Shown here one piece after another: positions 55,884 through 64,000 of a stretch of DNA of 64,000 nucleotides. Each line of letters starts with the position of its first letter. Position 1 is the stretch's first letter. Below the pieces are notes generated by a model that was not told the DNA's origin, did not search any database, and worked only from the letters and a program-made list of their open reading frames with translations. The translations under genes and the position numbers were made by a program. This stretch comes from Methanobacterium sp. UBA294 (GTDB taxonomy: Archaea; Methanobacteriota; Methanobacteria; Methanobacteriales; Methanobacteriaceae). The DNA is taken from the NCBI GenBank assembly GCA_002494495.1, contig DACB01000016.1, forward strand, positions 107,093 to 171,092, read 5' to 3'.

Positions 55884-57044
55884 TTAATTTTTTGAATTAG
55901 AGAATATATGAACGGCAGCTGTTCCGCCGGTTCCACCGATGTTATGGGTCAGTCCAATCTCAGCACCTTCAACCTGTCTTTTACCTGCATCGCCTCGTAA
56001 CTGCCAGACAATCTCAGCGGTCTGTGCTATACCAGTTGCTCCCAGTGGGTGTCCCCTTGATTTCAGACCTCCAGATGTGTTGATTGGTATCTGTCCGTCA
56101 CGCTGGGTTAAACCTTCTTCAACTGCTGGTCCGCCCTGTCCTTTTTCTACAAATCCGAGGTCTTCAACTGCGAGTAAACCATTTATACTGAAACAGTCAT
56201 GCACTTCTGCCAGGTCTATGTCCTTTGGTCCTAATCCTGCCTGCTTATAGGCCCTCTTTGCAGCGTGAACCGTGGAGTCAATGGTGGTTATGTCCCTTCT
56301 CTCGTGAAGGGCCAATGTTCCTGAGGCCTGGCCTGAGCCTTTAACATATATGGGGGTATCTGTGTATTTTTTTGCGTCTTCTGCTGGGCAGAGTACCGCT
56401 GCTGCTGCACCATCAGTTACTGGTGAGCAATCCAGTAATCTTAATGGGTCTGCTACCATGGTTGAATTCAGGACCTGGTCCACTGTTATTTCCATTGGAA
56501 ACTGGGCTAATGGGTTTAATGCCCCGTTTTTATGGTTTATGACACTAAACATGGCAAGTTGTTCCCTTGTGGTTCCGTATTCGTGCATGTGTCTTTTAGC
56601 CATCATGGCGTAGAGTGATGGGAATGTCGCTCCTTGCTGTACCTCCCATTCCTGATCAGCAGCTGTAGATATTACCGGTGTAGGGTCTACCACGTCAGTC
56701 ATCTTCTCCACTCCGGCAGATACTACTATATCGTGGTATCCAGAGGCAACTGCCATTATACCACTCCTGAGGGCTAATCCTCCTGATGCACAGGCAGCCT
56801 CTACACGTGTGCAGGGTATGGGATTTAATCCTGCCTGGTCTGCTATCAGGGATGCTATGTGTTCCTGTTCTACGAAGAGTCCAGCGGACATATTACCCAC
56901 AAACATAGCCTCTAGGTCTGCCCCCTCAATGCCTGCGTCTAATATGGATTTTAATCCAGCATCTGTTATTATATCCCTAAATGATACGTCCCAGAGTTCT
57001 CCGAATTTTGTCTGGGACACTCCTATAATTGCAACATCTCTCAA
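55884..57044 (-). CDS. Acetyl-CoA C-acetyltransferase (archaeal thiolase of the mevalonate pathway)
   Basis: 386 residues. It condenses two acetyl-CoA to acetoacetyl-CoA. VEAACASGGLALRSG holds the nucleophile Cys85; EVHDCFSINGLLAVEDLGF and TSGGLKSRGHPLGATGIAQ hold the later His residues. It is of the archaeal type that forms a complex with HMG-CoA synthase through a DUF35 protein. TTG start with GGAGG. It begins 27 bases after the HMG-CoA synthase stop. No DUF35 gene follows within the 259-base spacer. Confidence 0.92.
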   Translation of the reverse strand: MRDVAIIGVSQTKFGELWDVSFRDIITDAGLKSILDAGIEGADLEAMFVGNMSAGLFVEQEHIASLIADQAGLNPIPCTRVEAACASGGLALRSGIMAVASGYHDIVVSAGVEKMTDVVDPTPVISTAADQEWEVQQGATFPSLYAMMAKRHMHEYGTTREQLAMFSVINHKNGALNPLAQFPMEITVDQVLNSTMVADPLRLLDCSPVTDGAAAAVLCPAEDAKKYTDTPIYVKGSGQASGTLALHERRDITTIDSTVHAAKRAYKQAGLGPKDIDLAEVHDCFSINGLLAVEDLGFVEKGQGGPAVEEGLTQRDGQIPINTSGGLKSRGHPLGATGIAQTAEIVWQLRGDAGKRQVEGAEIGLTHNIGGTGGTAAVHIFSNSKN

Positions 57045-57071
57045 ATCAATTCCTCCGCAAGAATTCCTTTA

Positions 57072-58127
57072 TTAATCTTCGGTAAGTCCTGCCATTCGCA
57101 GTTTTCCCTTAAATTTAGCGTAAACCGCATAATCAACGTAATGTTTGTCTGCTACCATATCCTGGACTTTAGGTGCAAGTTCCCTCTTCTCTTCAATACT
57201 GTCATTGACTGTTATACTGAAGGCATCGCTTCCTGCACCGGAACCATAGCTAACTGCCATTATTCTATCACCTGGCTGTGCTATATCCAGTACTGCTGCT
57301 AAACCTAATGGTGTTGCACCACTGTAGGTGTTCCCAATAACTGGGGTTAAAAGTCCTGTCTTGTATTGTTCTTCTGTAAATCCTAATTTCCTGGCCGCGC
57401 GGATGTAAAATTTTCCGTTGGGCTGGTGGAAAATAGCATGATCATAATCTGATGCTTCAGTACCCATCTTTTCAAAGAGGCTTTTTGCACCGGATAGTAC
57501 GTGTTTGAAGTAGGCGGGTTCACCAGTGAATCTTCCCCCGTGCTTGGGATATGGTTTCCCCTCTCTCCTGTAGAAATCCGGTGTGTCGGTGGTGTAACTG
57601 CATGTGCCCTCAATATCAGCTATGGTGTCTTCTTTTCCTATTAAGTAGGCTGCCCCACCTGCTGATGCTGTGTACTCCAGTGCATCGCTTGGTGCACCCT
57701 GTGCTGTGTCTGCCCCTACTGCTAAACCATACTCTACCTGACCAGAATCAACCAAACCCATGCATATCTGCATCCCTGCTGTTCCTGCTTTACATGCAAA
57801 TTCAAGGTCTGCCGCAGTCAAGTTTGGTGTTGCATCCACTGCATCGGCCACTATGGTTGCAGTTGGTTTAACTGCATAGGGATGGGACTCTGATCCCACG
57901 TAGATTGCACCGATTTTCTTGGGGTCGATTCCAGCTCTACTAATTGCGTTTCTTGAGGCTTCAACTGATATCGTAGCTGTATCTTCATCTGGACCAGGTA
58001 CGGATTTTTCCTGTACAACCAGTCCCCTTGAAATAGCTGCTGGGTTGTCTCCCCATATCTTGGCTATTTCTTCAACTTTTATTCTGTATGAAGGAATATA
58101 AATTCCATATCCTACAATTCCTGCCAT
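57072..58127 (-). CDS. Archaeal HMG-CoA synthase
   Basis: 351 residues. It adds acetyl-CoA to acetoacetyl-CoA, making HMG-CoA for the mevalonate route to archaeal lipids. Glu80 in IYVGSESHPYAVKPTA, nucleophile Cys112 in DLEFACKAGTAGMQ, and His in AIFHQPNGKF form the active site. GVGYGIYIPSYRIKVEEIAKIWG-like start is typical; GTGATTTA precedes the ATG. It leads the thiolase operon. An unusual hairpin lies about 140-230 bases upstream. Confidence 0.95.
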   Translation of the reverse strand: MAGIVGYGIYIPSYRIKVEEIAKIWGDNPAAISRGLVVQEKSVPGPDEDTATISVEASRNAISRAGIDPKKIGAIYVGSESHPYAVKPTATIVADAVDATPNLTAADLEFACKAGTAGMQICMGLVDSGQVEYGLAVGADTAQGAPSDALEYTASAGGAAYLIGKEDTIADIEGTCSYTTDTPDFYRREGKPYPKHGGRFTGEPAYFKHVLSGAKSLFEKMGTEASDYDHAIFHQPNGKFYIRAARKLGFTEEQYKTGLLTPVIGNTYSGATPLGLAAVLDIAQPGDRIMAVSYGSGAGSDAFSITVNDSIEEKRELAPKVQDMVADKHYVDYAVYAKFKGKLRMAGLTED

Positions 58128-58276
58128 TAAATCACTACTCTTTAGAATTAATTACTTAAATAATCTATTATACCTTTGTTATGTTATCTAAGGGATGTTT
58201 ATTTTTAAAATCTAGAAAGAATATATATGTGTTATTAAATCTATTTTATCTTCTCCAACCATATAAAGATTGTGTG

Positions 58277-58345
58277 AACACTCCGTGATTAAATAAATTC
58301 CTGATTTGTATTCTCCTAGGCCAAACCAGACACGGAGGATAGTGT
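58277..58345. ncRNA. Candidate structured RNA or regulatory hairpin upstream of HMG-CoA synthase
   Basis: ACACTCCGTG near 58279 can pair with CACGG and AGTGT near 58331-58345, giving 10 pairs with a 5-base bulge. CCTAGGCC lies in the loop. The block is richer in G and C than its surroundings. It could be a leader element of the HMG-CoA synthase transcript (minus strand) or a separate small RNA; TATA-like sequences lie on both sides. Confidence 0.3.
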
Positions 58346-58399
58346 GTATATATGCCCATGGGATAAGGATTGATGATATTTAGAAGTATTAAAGTATAT

Positions 58400-58505
58400 T
58401 AAAAGTATTCAAAACCAGAATTAAAAATTTCAAAATAGAATTAAAGAATTTTCCAAAGTAAAATTAAAAATTCAAAGTAAAATTAAAGAATTTCCAAAGG
58501 TAAAA
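58400..58505. repeat. Imperfect tandem copies after the gene at 58506
   Basis: Units like TTTCCAAAGTAAAATTAAA recur three or four times with drift, 3' of the small minus-strand gene that ends at 58506. Confidence 0.6.
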
Positions 58506-58865
58506 TTAAAAGTATTTCAGCAGTTCTGTTAAATCCAGATCCTGAATATCCTTAAATTTATCTAACCCGTACTTCGCCCGTAAGCTTGATGTATCCTGTT
58601 TATCCAGGATATCAATAAATGAGATTTCATCCTTGTGATTTTCTTTCTTAAGTTCCTCTACTTCCAGGATACATGTTTTAAGAAACTCCAGGGAATCATC
58701 CATATTTATCAGTTCTTCTATCATTTCATTTCTATATCTGTATGGTCTTTGGTGTTTTAAATCTTTAAAAAAGAATTTTTCATACATTTTTTCCTGTGAG
58801 ACATACTTGTAGATGAGTATAAGTTTGTCCTGTAGTTCCTGCAGGTCTCTTTCTTTTCTTTCCAT
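58506..58865 (-). CDS. Hypothetical charged helical protein, 119 residues
   Basis: All-helical and rich in Glu, Lys and Asp: RKERDLQELQDKLILIYKYVSQEKMYEKFFFKDLK, then MIEELINMDDSLEFLKTCILEVEELKKE. No domain was recognised. The thioesterase gene ends upstream of its start on the same strand (64 bases apart). Confidence 0.55.
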   Translation of the reverse strand: MERKERDLQELQDKLILIYKYVSQEKMYEKFFFKDLKHQRPYRYRNEMIEELINMDDSLEFLKTCILEVEELKKENHKDEISFIDILDKQDTSSLRAKYGLDKFKDIQDLDLTELLKYF

Positions 58866-58928
58866 GATAAGCTCTTCTTTTAACCTGATTAAATCTATCT
58901 ATTCAATTCTTTTTTTTAGTATAACAAC

Positions 58929-59333
58929 CTAAATAAACTCATCAAGACTTTGCCTTTTCTGATAGGCCAACCCCTGAAATACTGCGACCAATTCCCCCTC
59001 ATCATTGAAGATATCAATGGTATAGGTGGAAAGCTTGGGGTTTCTTGAAACCTCCCGAGCCACTGCAGTGACTTTCCCCTTTGTTACAGCAGTCATGTAG
59101 GTTATACTTACGTTAATGGCCATTGTGGCCATGCCGTATGAGTTAGCTGCAGCTCCAAAGGCTAAATCTGCCAGTGTAAACAGGGCTCCGCCATGGACAG
59201 TGTTTAAACCGTTTAAGTGTTCTTTTTTAACCATCATTTCTGCTTTGGCACTTCCTGGTGAGACATCCACCAGTTCCATGCCACAGTGCTCTGCAAACTT
59301 GTCTCTTTTAAAAAATTCTTTAATATCAACCAT
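58929..59333 (-). CDS. PaaI-like hotdog thioesterase
   Basis: 134 residues from ATG at 59333, which has AGGTG six bases upstream; a GTG three codons earlier is less likely. HLNGLNTVHGGALFTLADLAFGAAANSYG is the hotdog helix with the PaaI-type HGG, and VTAVAREVSRNPKLSTYTIDI a later strand. It hydrolyses an acyl-CoA; the substrate is unknown. Confidence 0.9.
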   Translation of the reverse strand: MVDIKEFFKRDKFAEHCGMELVDVSPGSAKAEMMVKKEHLNGLNTVHGGALFTLADLAFGAAANSYGMATMAINVSITYMTAVTKGKVTAVAREVSRNPKLSTYTIDIFNDEGELVAVFQGLAYQKRQSLDEFI

Positions 59334-59369
59334 GAAAAACACCTGATTAAATGATCTACCATATTTTTA

Positions 59370-59864
59370 TTAGAAAAACCCGCATGTTTTACGTCCACGC
59401 TTGGCCAGGTACTGCTGATGGTAATCCTCCGCCATATAAAACGTGGTTGCCAGTATTATCTGGGTAACTATATCCCTGTCGAACCTTTTTTGCACTTTAT
59501 CTTTAGACTCTGTTGCCAGCTGCTTCTGTTGCTCATCATGGTAAAATATAACAGACCTGTACTGGCTCCCTATATCGGGTCCCTGCCGGTCAGTTGTGGT
59601 GGGGTCATGGTTATTCCAGAAAACAGCCAGGAGCTCGTTGTAGGATATCAGGGAAGGATCGTAGACCACCTCTACAGTCTCTGCATGGCCTGTCTCTCCG
59701 GTACAAACGTCCTCATAGGTAGGATTTTTGAAGTCACCACCCATATACCCAACCTTTGTGGATGCAACACCGTTAAGGCATCTGAATGCTTCTTCCACTC
59801 CCCAGAAGCACCCGGCCGCGAAACTCGCCTTTTTCAATTCTTTACTTTGCTCATCATCTGACAA
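59370..59864 (-). CDS. msrA: Peptide-methionine (S)-S-oxide reductase MsrA
   Basis: 164 residues. It repairs methionine-S-sulfoxide. ASFAAGCFWGVEEAF carries the nucleophile Cys19; GYMGGDFKNPTYEDVCTGETGHAETVEVVYDP and FWNNHDPTTTDRQGPDIGSQYRSVIFYHDEQQ are conserved. A second Cys in the C-terminal KTCGFF could resolve the disulfide. TTG start with GAGGT upstream. Confidence 0.96.
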   Translation of the reverse strand: MSDDEQSKELKKASFAAGCFWGVEEAFRCLNGVASTKVGYMGGDFKNPTYEDVCTGETGHAETVEVVYDPSLISYNELLAVFWNNHDPTTTDRQGPDIGSQYRSVIFYHDEQQKQLATESKDKVQKRFDRDIVTQIILATTFYMAEDYHQQYLAKRGRKTCGFF

Positions 59865-59965
59865 TCTACTCTACCTCACTTTATTCTTGTTATTTAAAAA
59901 TAAATAATTTCCTAGAATTTTTTTTATAAATATTTTTCAGGTTCCAGTTTGATTTTCAATACATT

Positions 59966-61372
59966 CTATGAAGCCCCTTCAACATTGAGATGGCTTTTCT
60001 TCCTTCCATAGAAGTAGTAAATAACTAATCCAATTGCCAACCAGACCACAAATCTTAAATGGGTAACTGTGGGAAGCTCTGCCACCAGAAACAGGCAGAA
60101 GATTATGGACAAAATAGGTACGTATGGTACCAGGGGCGTTTTAAATGGTCTTTTTAGGTCCGGCCTCTGCCTTCTTAAAACGATGACTGAAGCAGACACT
60201 ATGATGAATGCAGCCAGTGTTCCTATGTTAACCAGTTCTGCTATATCCTTTATGGGAAAAAAAGCTGCTATTACCATTGCAATTATCCCCACGAGAACTA
60301 TGTTATTTACAGGGGTTTTGAAGTTTTTATGAAGCCTTGAAAAGAAGGGAGGAAGTAAACCGTCCCGGGACATGGCAAAAAACACCCGGGTCTGTCCAAA
60401 GTAACCCACTAAAAGGACAGAGGTAATTCCTGCTAAGGCGCCTACTGATATCACTATATTTGCCCATTCTATACCCACGCTCTGGAGTGCAAATGCCACT
60501 GGTGCTGCTGTTTCATTAAAAAGATAGTAAGGTACCATTCCGTTTAAAATAAATGTCACCACAATATAGAGAACGGTGCTTATAACCAGTGACCCGATTA
60601 TGGCAATGGGAAAGGTTCTTTTTGGATTTTTAACTTCCTCAGCTGCGGTGGTTATGGCATCAAAACCTATGTAGGCGAAAAATATTATGGCCGCTCCCTG
60701 AAACACCCCGGTCCATCCATAGGGTAGGAAGGGCTGATAGTTTGCCGGGTTGATGTAGTTTATCCCTATGCTTATAAAGATAAGGATAACCGCGAGTTTA
60801 ATCATCACGATAACCGTATTAAGCCTGGAACTTTCTTTAGTACCTTTAATCAGGAACAACGATAAAACCCCGATGATTATAATTGCTGGTATGTTAATAA
60901 AGCCTCCCTGTACTCCTGGAGGATTGATTAAGTAAGCTGGTAGGTTCAACCCCAGGGTGGTTAGTAAATTCACTATATAACCAGACCATCCCACTGCTAT
61001 TGCAGCCACAATAACTAGATATTCCAGTATAAGGTCCCATCCTATGATCCAGGCCAGTAACTCCCCCAGAGTAACGTAGCTATAGGTGTAGGCGCTGCCT
61101 GCCACTGGCACCATGGATGCAAACTCCGCATAACAGAGGGCAGTAAATAGACAGGCTGTCCCAGCAATTGCAAAGGAAATAACCAGTGCAGGCCCTGAAT
61201 AATTGGCAGAAGCAATTCCAGTAAGTATGAATATACCTGCCCCAATTATTACACCCAATCCCATTAAAAGCAGAGCTGGTGTTCCTAACACCTTTTTTAG
61301 GCCTTTTTCACCTTTACTTATCTCTAAAAGATGAGAAATTGGCTTTTTTCTGAAAATTTTTTCCCAACCCAT
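59966..61372 (-). CDS. APC-family amino acid permease
   Basis: 468 residues from ATG at 61372, where GGGGGTGG gives the ribosome binding site; a GTG at 61381 is within that site. About 12 hydrophobic segments. LGVIIGAGIFILTGIASANYSGPALVISF is the substrate-binding TM1 unwound GAGIF motif, and FFAYIGFDAITTAAEEVKNPKRTFPIAIIGSL the TM6 region. It resembles cationic amino acid transporters (CAT/YfnA). The substrate is inferred only. Confidence 0.92.
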   Translation of the reverse strand: MGWEKIFRKKPISHLLEISKGEKGLKKVLGTPALLLMGLGVIIGAGIFILTGIASANYSGPALVISFAIAGTACLFTALCYAEFASMVPVAGSAYTYSYVTLGELLAWIIGWDLILEYLVIVAAIAVGWSGYIVNLLTTLGLNLPAYLINPPGVQGGFINIPAIIIIGVLSLFLIKGTKESSRLNTVIVMIKLAVILIFISIGINYINPANYQPFLPYGWTGVFQGAAIIFFAYIGFDAITTAAEEVKNPKRTFPIAIIGSLVISTVLYIVVTFILNGMVPYYLFNETAAPVAFALQSVGIEWANIVISVGALAGITSVLLVGYFGQTRVFFAMSRDGLLPPFFSRLHKNFKTPVNNIVLVGIIAMVIAAFFPIKDIAELVNIGTLAAFIIVSASVIVLRRQRPDLKRPFKTPLVPYVPILSIIFCLFLVAELPTVTHLRFVVWLAIGLVIYYFYGRKKSHLNVEGAS

Positions 61373-61450
61373 GAAATCCACCCCCCAAGCTTAATAAAAA
61401 AAATTAAAGGACACAATATACCCTTATGTCTTTATGGAATTTTTAATTTT

Positions 61451-62398
61451 CTAAATATGGGCGGTGATCAGATCTTCATTTAATTTTGATAGTATACGGG
61501 CCAGAGTTATGATGTCTATTTTATTGTGCTCCACTATGGGAACTAGAGGCCCTACGTTACCCGTGTTCATATAAGTCCTATAAAAAGCTGGGACCTGACT
61601 GCTGGGTACGTCATCTTGCCGGTACAGGTCGAAAAAATGTTTTTCCAGTGTTTGCAAGCGGCAGTTTGGTAGAGCTCCTCCCCAAGTGCGTCTGGATAAA
61701 TACAGCATGTCCATGTGATGGTTTCTCAACCTCCTGCTGATACCATGGTGATATGCCCTGCTCCTAATAAATGGCAGGTCGAACCCGCGGCCGTTGAAGG
61801 ATACAAACACTGTTTCTTCATTTAAATCACTGAGGAAGTTTTGGATTATGGGTTTTTCATCATCCAACCCTGTTGCCAAATACTGGGTGACTTTCATATG
61901 GCTGTCCAGGATACGGGCCATGCCAATGAGGATTACTGGCTCATTTCTAAGTCCCAGTGTTTCTATATCAAAAAATAGGAAATCATTTAATTCTCTAAAG
62001 GAAGATGAATATACTTGTTTGGGATTAGAACCAGGGAAATATTCCCTTATACAATCCATAGGAGATTCATCAAGTTTGCATATGAATTCATCTGCTTTAT
62101 GGGAGTAGGTGGGATGATTGCGTAGATCTTCTATGGTATTAAAGCCTTTTGTTTTAAGTTTGTGTTCTTTTGCTTCACCTATTCCCTGTAGGATTTTCAA
62201 GTCGCAGAGTATGGCTGATTTAGCTTTATCTACTTCTATGCGTTTGATTTTAAATTTCTCTCGATCTTCAATTTTATAGCAGGAACCCTGTGGTGTTTTA
62301 CAGGTTTCTCCCTTGAAGACCTCCTCCAAATTCCTTCCTTCATACCTCTCCAGCAGCTCCCTTTGGAGTTTACTGGCATCGTCAACTTCATGGTACAT
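61451..62398 (-). CDS. HhH plus DnaQ-like exonuclease (YprB-type RNase H-like)
   Basis: 315 residues. An N-terminal helix-hairpin-helix (LKILQGIGEAKEHKLKTKGFNTIEDLRNHP, about 68-97) precedes a DEDD exonuclease domain: FFDIETLG (Asp, Glu), VSFNGRGFDLPFIRSRAYHHG (Asp) and VEHNKIDIITLARI (His, Asp), so all catalytic residues are present. It resembles YprB of Bacillus. It probably trims DNA or RNA 3' ends; the substrate is unknown. Confidence 0.85.
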   Translation of the reverse strand: MYHEVDDASKLQRELLERYEGRNLEEVFKGETCKTPQGSCYKIEDREKFKIKRIEVDKAKSAILCDLKILQGIGEAKEHKLKTKGFNTIEDLRNHPTYSHKADEFICKLDESPMDCIREYFPGSNPKQVYSSSFRELNDFLFFDIETLGLRNEPVILIGMARILDSHMKVTQYLATGLDDEKPIIQNFLSDLNEETVFVSFNGRGFDLPFIRSRAYHHGISRRLRNHHMDMLYLSRRTWGGALPNCRLQTLEKHFFDLYRQDDVPSSQVPAFYRTYMNTGNVGPLVPIVEHNKIDIITLARILSKLNEDLITAHI

Positions 62399-62541
62399 GT
62401 GGTTTCAAGTTAGATTTTAAAATTATATAGTTTTATGGTTCTGAGAAAATTGTTAATAAAAATGTTTAAATGGTTTAATTTCTAAAATAATAGTCTAACG
62501 CGACGAAATAAAAAGATTTACTTATTAAAAGGAGGAATTCA

Positions 62542-63093
62542 ATGAGAAAAACATACCTCTCTATATTTATTGTAGCTGTTCTGGCACTGGTTATATCCAC
62601 ATCTGGATGTATAAACCAAGAAGGCAACCAGACCAACCAGTCAGGTACTGGAACTTATTCAGTTAATGGATTGAGCTTTAATTACCCCCTTGATTGGGTT
62701 TTAGGCGGTCAGATCATTGGCAACACACATATAATCAACATAGCTGATCAAACAAATGTAGAATCAAACGGTACCCAGGGTAGTTCAGCTTTAATAAGCA
62801 GCATTCCAAAATCTGAAAATGTATCCTATGAAATTGCTAAAGAAAGCATAACCAACACTACAGGTATCGAATTTAATTCAACAGAAGAAACAGTTGACGT
62901 TGCAGGAGTAACCGCTAACATGACCACATTTACCGGTACAGATACTAGCGGAAACCAGACACAGGTAAAGTTGATATACTTTGAGAAGGATAACTTCGTT
63001 TACACCATACACTTCATAATCACTGGAGGAGAAGATATTCAGGCACAACAGCCAAACTTCAACATGATTAAAAACAGTTTACAGGTACCGTAA
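62542..63093 (+). CDS. PsbP-related lipoprotein
   Basis: 183 residues. A lipoprotein signal ends VISTSGC with the lipid Cys near residue 23, then a Thr/Asn-rich linker. The mature part, YSVNGLSFNYPLDWVLGG to NFNMIKNSLQVP, is a PsbP/MOG1-like alpha-beta fold seen in Methanobacteriales. It is anchored outside the membrane; function unknown. GGAGGAATT precedes the ATG. Confidence 0.85.
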   Translation: MRKTYLSIFIVAVLALVISTSGCINQEGNQTNQSGTGTYSVNGLSFNYPLDWVLGGQIIGNTHIINIADQTNVESNGTQGSSALISSIPKSENVSYEIAKESITNTTGIEFNSTEETVDVAGVTANMTTFTGTDTSGNQTQVKLIYFEKDNFVYTIHFIITGGEDIQAQQPNFNMIKNSLQVP

Positions 63094-63133
63094 ACAAAAA
63101 AATCCTTTATTTAAATTTTTTTTATTTAATCCA

Positions 63134-63208
63134 GCTCCGTTAGTGTAGTCCGGCCAATCATTCCAGCCTCTCGAGCTGGGGACTCGGGTTCGAATCCCGG
63201 ACGGAGCA
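63134..63208 (+). tRNA. tRNA-Glu (CTC)
   Basis: Cloverleaf: acceptor GCTCCGT/ACGGAGC, anticodon stem CCAGC/GCTGG, loop CTCTCGA with anticodon CTC, T-arm GGGTTCGAATCCC, discriminator A; CCA not encoded. It reads GAG. A TATA-like TTTATTTAAA about 25 bases upstream may be its promoter. Confidence 0.95.
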
Positions 63209-63235
63209 TTTTTAAAATTATAGGATAAGATTTGT

Positions 63236-63571
63236 ATGTTCCCTGGTGAAAACATATTACTTGGAATTTCTTTGGCCTTTTCAATTGTAGGGTCAATTGT
63301 AATTATCTACGGTGGAATCCTGGCAACTGTTAATACAATTATTGGTGAGGTAAAAAAGCATGATTACTATGTTAAAACCAGAATTGACTTCACCCGGAAA
63401 ATCGCCTTAGGGCTGGAGTTCTTTATTGCAGGGGACTTAATCAGAACTATCCTGGAACCCACAATAGATGAAATCATTATTTTAATAATTGTGGTATCTA
63501 TACGTACAATAATTGGTTATACCCTGAGTTTGGAAACTAAAGAGCTGGAGGAAATTGCTAAGGAGGAATAA
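63236..63571 (+). CDS. DUF1622 membrane protein
   Basis: 111 residues with three hydrophobic segments; KTRIDFTRKIALGLEFFIAGDLIRTILEPTIDEIIILIIVVSIRTIIGYTL is the DUF1622 signature with its charged residues inside the membrane part. Function unknown. It starts 28 bases after tRNA-Glu. Confidence 0.88.
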   Translation: MFPGENILLGISLAFSIVGSIVIIYGGILATVNTIIGEVKKHDYYVKTRIDFTRKIALGLEFFIAGDLIRTILEPTIDEIIILIIVVSIRTIIGYTLSLETKELEEIAKEE

Positions 63572-64000
63572 GTTATTTTTTATTGCTTATTTTTCCTATA
63601 ACCTCTTTCTTGTTTTAAAGCAAATTCATATTCCCTGATCTACTTCTAATACTTTTATTGGAGATTCTAAATACTTCTATTATTTGTTTTTAGGTGACAA
63701 TAATCATACTCGAGTCTAAAAAATAATCATACTAGTCTTAAATATATTGAAAACTTAGATATATTGAACTTAGATTATTGAACCAAAATATATTAAAAAA
63801 TCCAGACTTATTTAGATATTTACATGCATCGTAAAATTCTATGATTTTTTTAACTTTATCAAAATAACAATCAAAACTAGCTATTCTGGTTATTTCCATA
63901 TTTTCCATTATTTTAATTCTGAAATATGCGATAGGTGATCTATAAAAATTATATGTCAGAAATCTGATGTTATCTTATAGCGAATACATCGACCCATCAT
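63572..64000. other. Intergenic region at the window end
   Basis: 429 bases, AT-rich, with short repeats such as AATCATACT and ATATATTGAA near 63700-63790. No gene or RNA was seen; a gene may begin beyond the edge. Confidence 0.5.

Larger units (their letters stand above)
58128..58505. other. Intergenic region with a GC-richer hairpin and tail repeats
   Basis: 378 bases between the HMG-CoA synthase start and the gene ending at 58506. The hairpin at about 58277-58345 and the repeats near 58400-58505 are listed separately. No protein gene was seen. Confidence 0.5.

Overview
The window comes from a methanogenic archaeon, most likely order Methanobacteriales and probably genus Methanobacterium or a close relative. 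The evidence is the gene content: enzymes for methanofuran (mfnD, mfnF), methanopterin (mptG), F420 (cofH), coenzyme B (hacB-type) and cobalamin (cbiD) synthesis; archaeal lipid genes (carS, a Tes-type tetraether synthase, HMG-CoA synthase with thiolase); an HMf-type histone; a thermosome; S17e; Hel308; a GHMP-type shikimate kinase; and archaeal TATA boxes. DNA is AT-rich, ribosome binding sites match GGAGGTGAT, and TTG and GTG starts are common. No sequence search was possible, so names rest on recognised motifs and neighbourhoods.

Bases 1 to about 5500 look like an accessory island. A truncated minus-strand nuclease-like gene diverges from three tightly packed plus-strand genes: a HEPN-like protein, an EVE-domain protein fused to a putative nuclease, and a second HEPN-like protein. 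A tyrosine recombinase and a tiny membrane peptide follow. This is the best candidate here for an undescribed system, probably modification-dependent defence. A four-repeat DUF11 surface protein comes next.

Bases 7550-26316 are core genome: DedA, MntP, TruA, a DUF460 protein with no usual start codon, WecB, MfnD and MfnF, CarS divergent from Tes, RFA-P synthase, a homoaconitase-like small subunit, Pcm, the tRNA methylthiotransferase MtaB, two tRNA genes (Val, Phe), a GerW-like plus DUF2953 pair otherwise known from spore formers, the histone and CofH.

Bases 26594-45983 lie mostly on the minus strand: a MoxR ATPase with a VWA partner, a lipid-linked sugar flippase, DeoC, Elp3, a site-2 protease with CBS domains, Hel308 with DUF2115, MoaC, a glycosyltransferase, CbiD with a small thioredoxin, and a mechanosensitive-channel-like protein. 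A short plus-strand block (35834-38750) holds a PRC-barrel protein, DUF2098, a flavodoxin-ferredoxin and two proteins of unknown function.

Bases 46231-55624 run on the plus strand: shikimate kinase, chorismate mutase, S17e, then the aspartate-to-diaminopimelate branch (lysC, dapA, dapB, asd), a membrane protein, a coiled-coil protein, the thermosome and a rhodanese. Bases 55884-62398 are minus strand: thiolase and HMG-CoA synthase, a PaaI-like thioesterase, MsrA, an amino-acid permease and an HhH plus DnaQ-like exonuclease. A lipoprotein, tRNA-Glu and a DUF1622 protein close the window.

One pattern crosses gene boundaries: many intergenic stretches just after stop codons carry two to five imperfect tandem copies of a unit of about 17-31 bp, sometimes including the stop codon itself.
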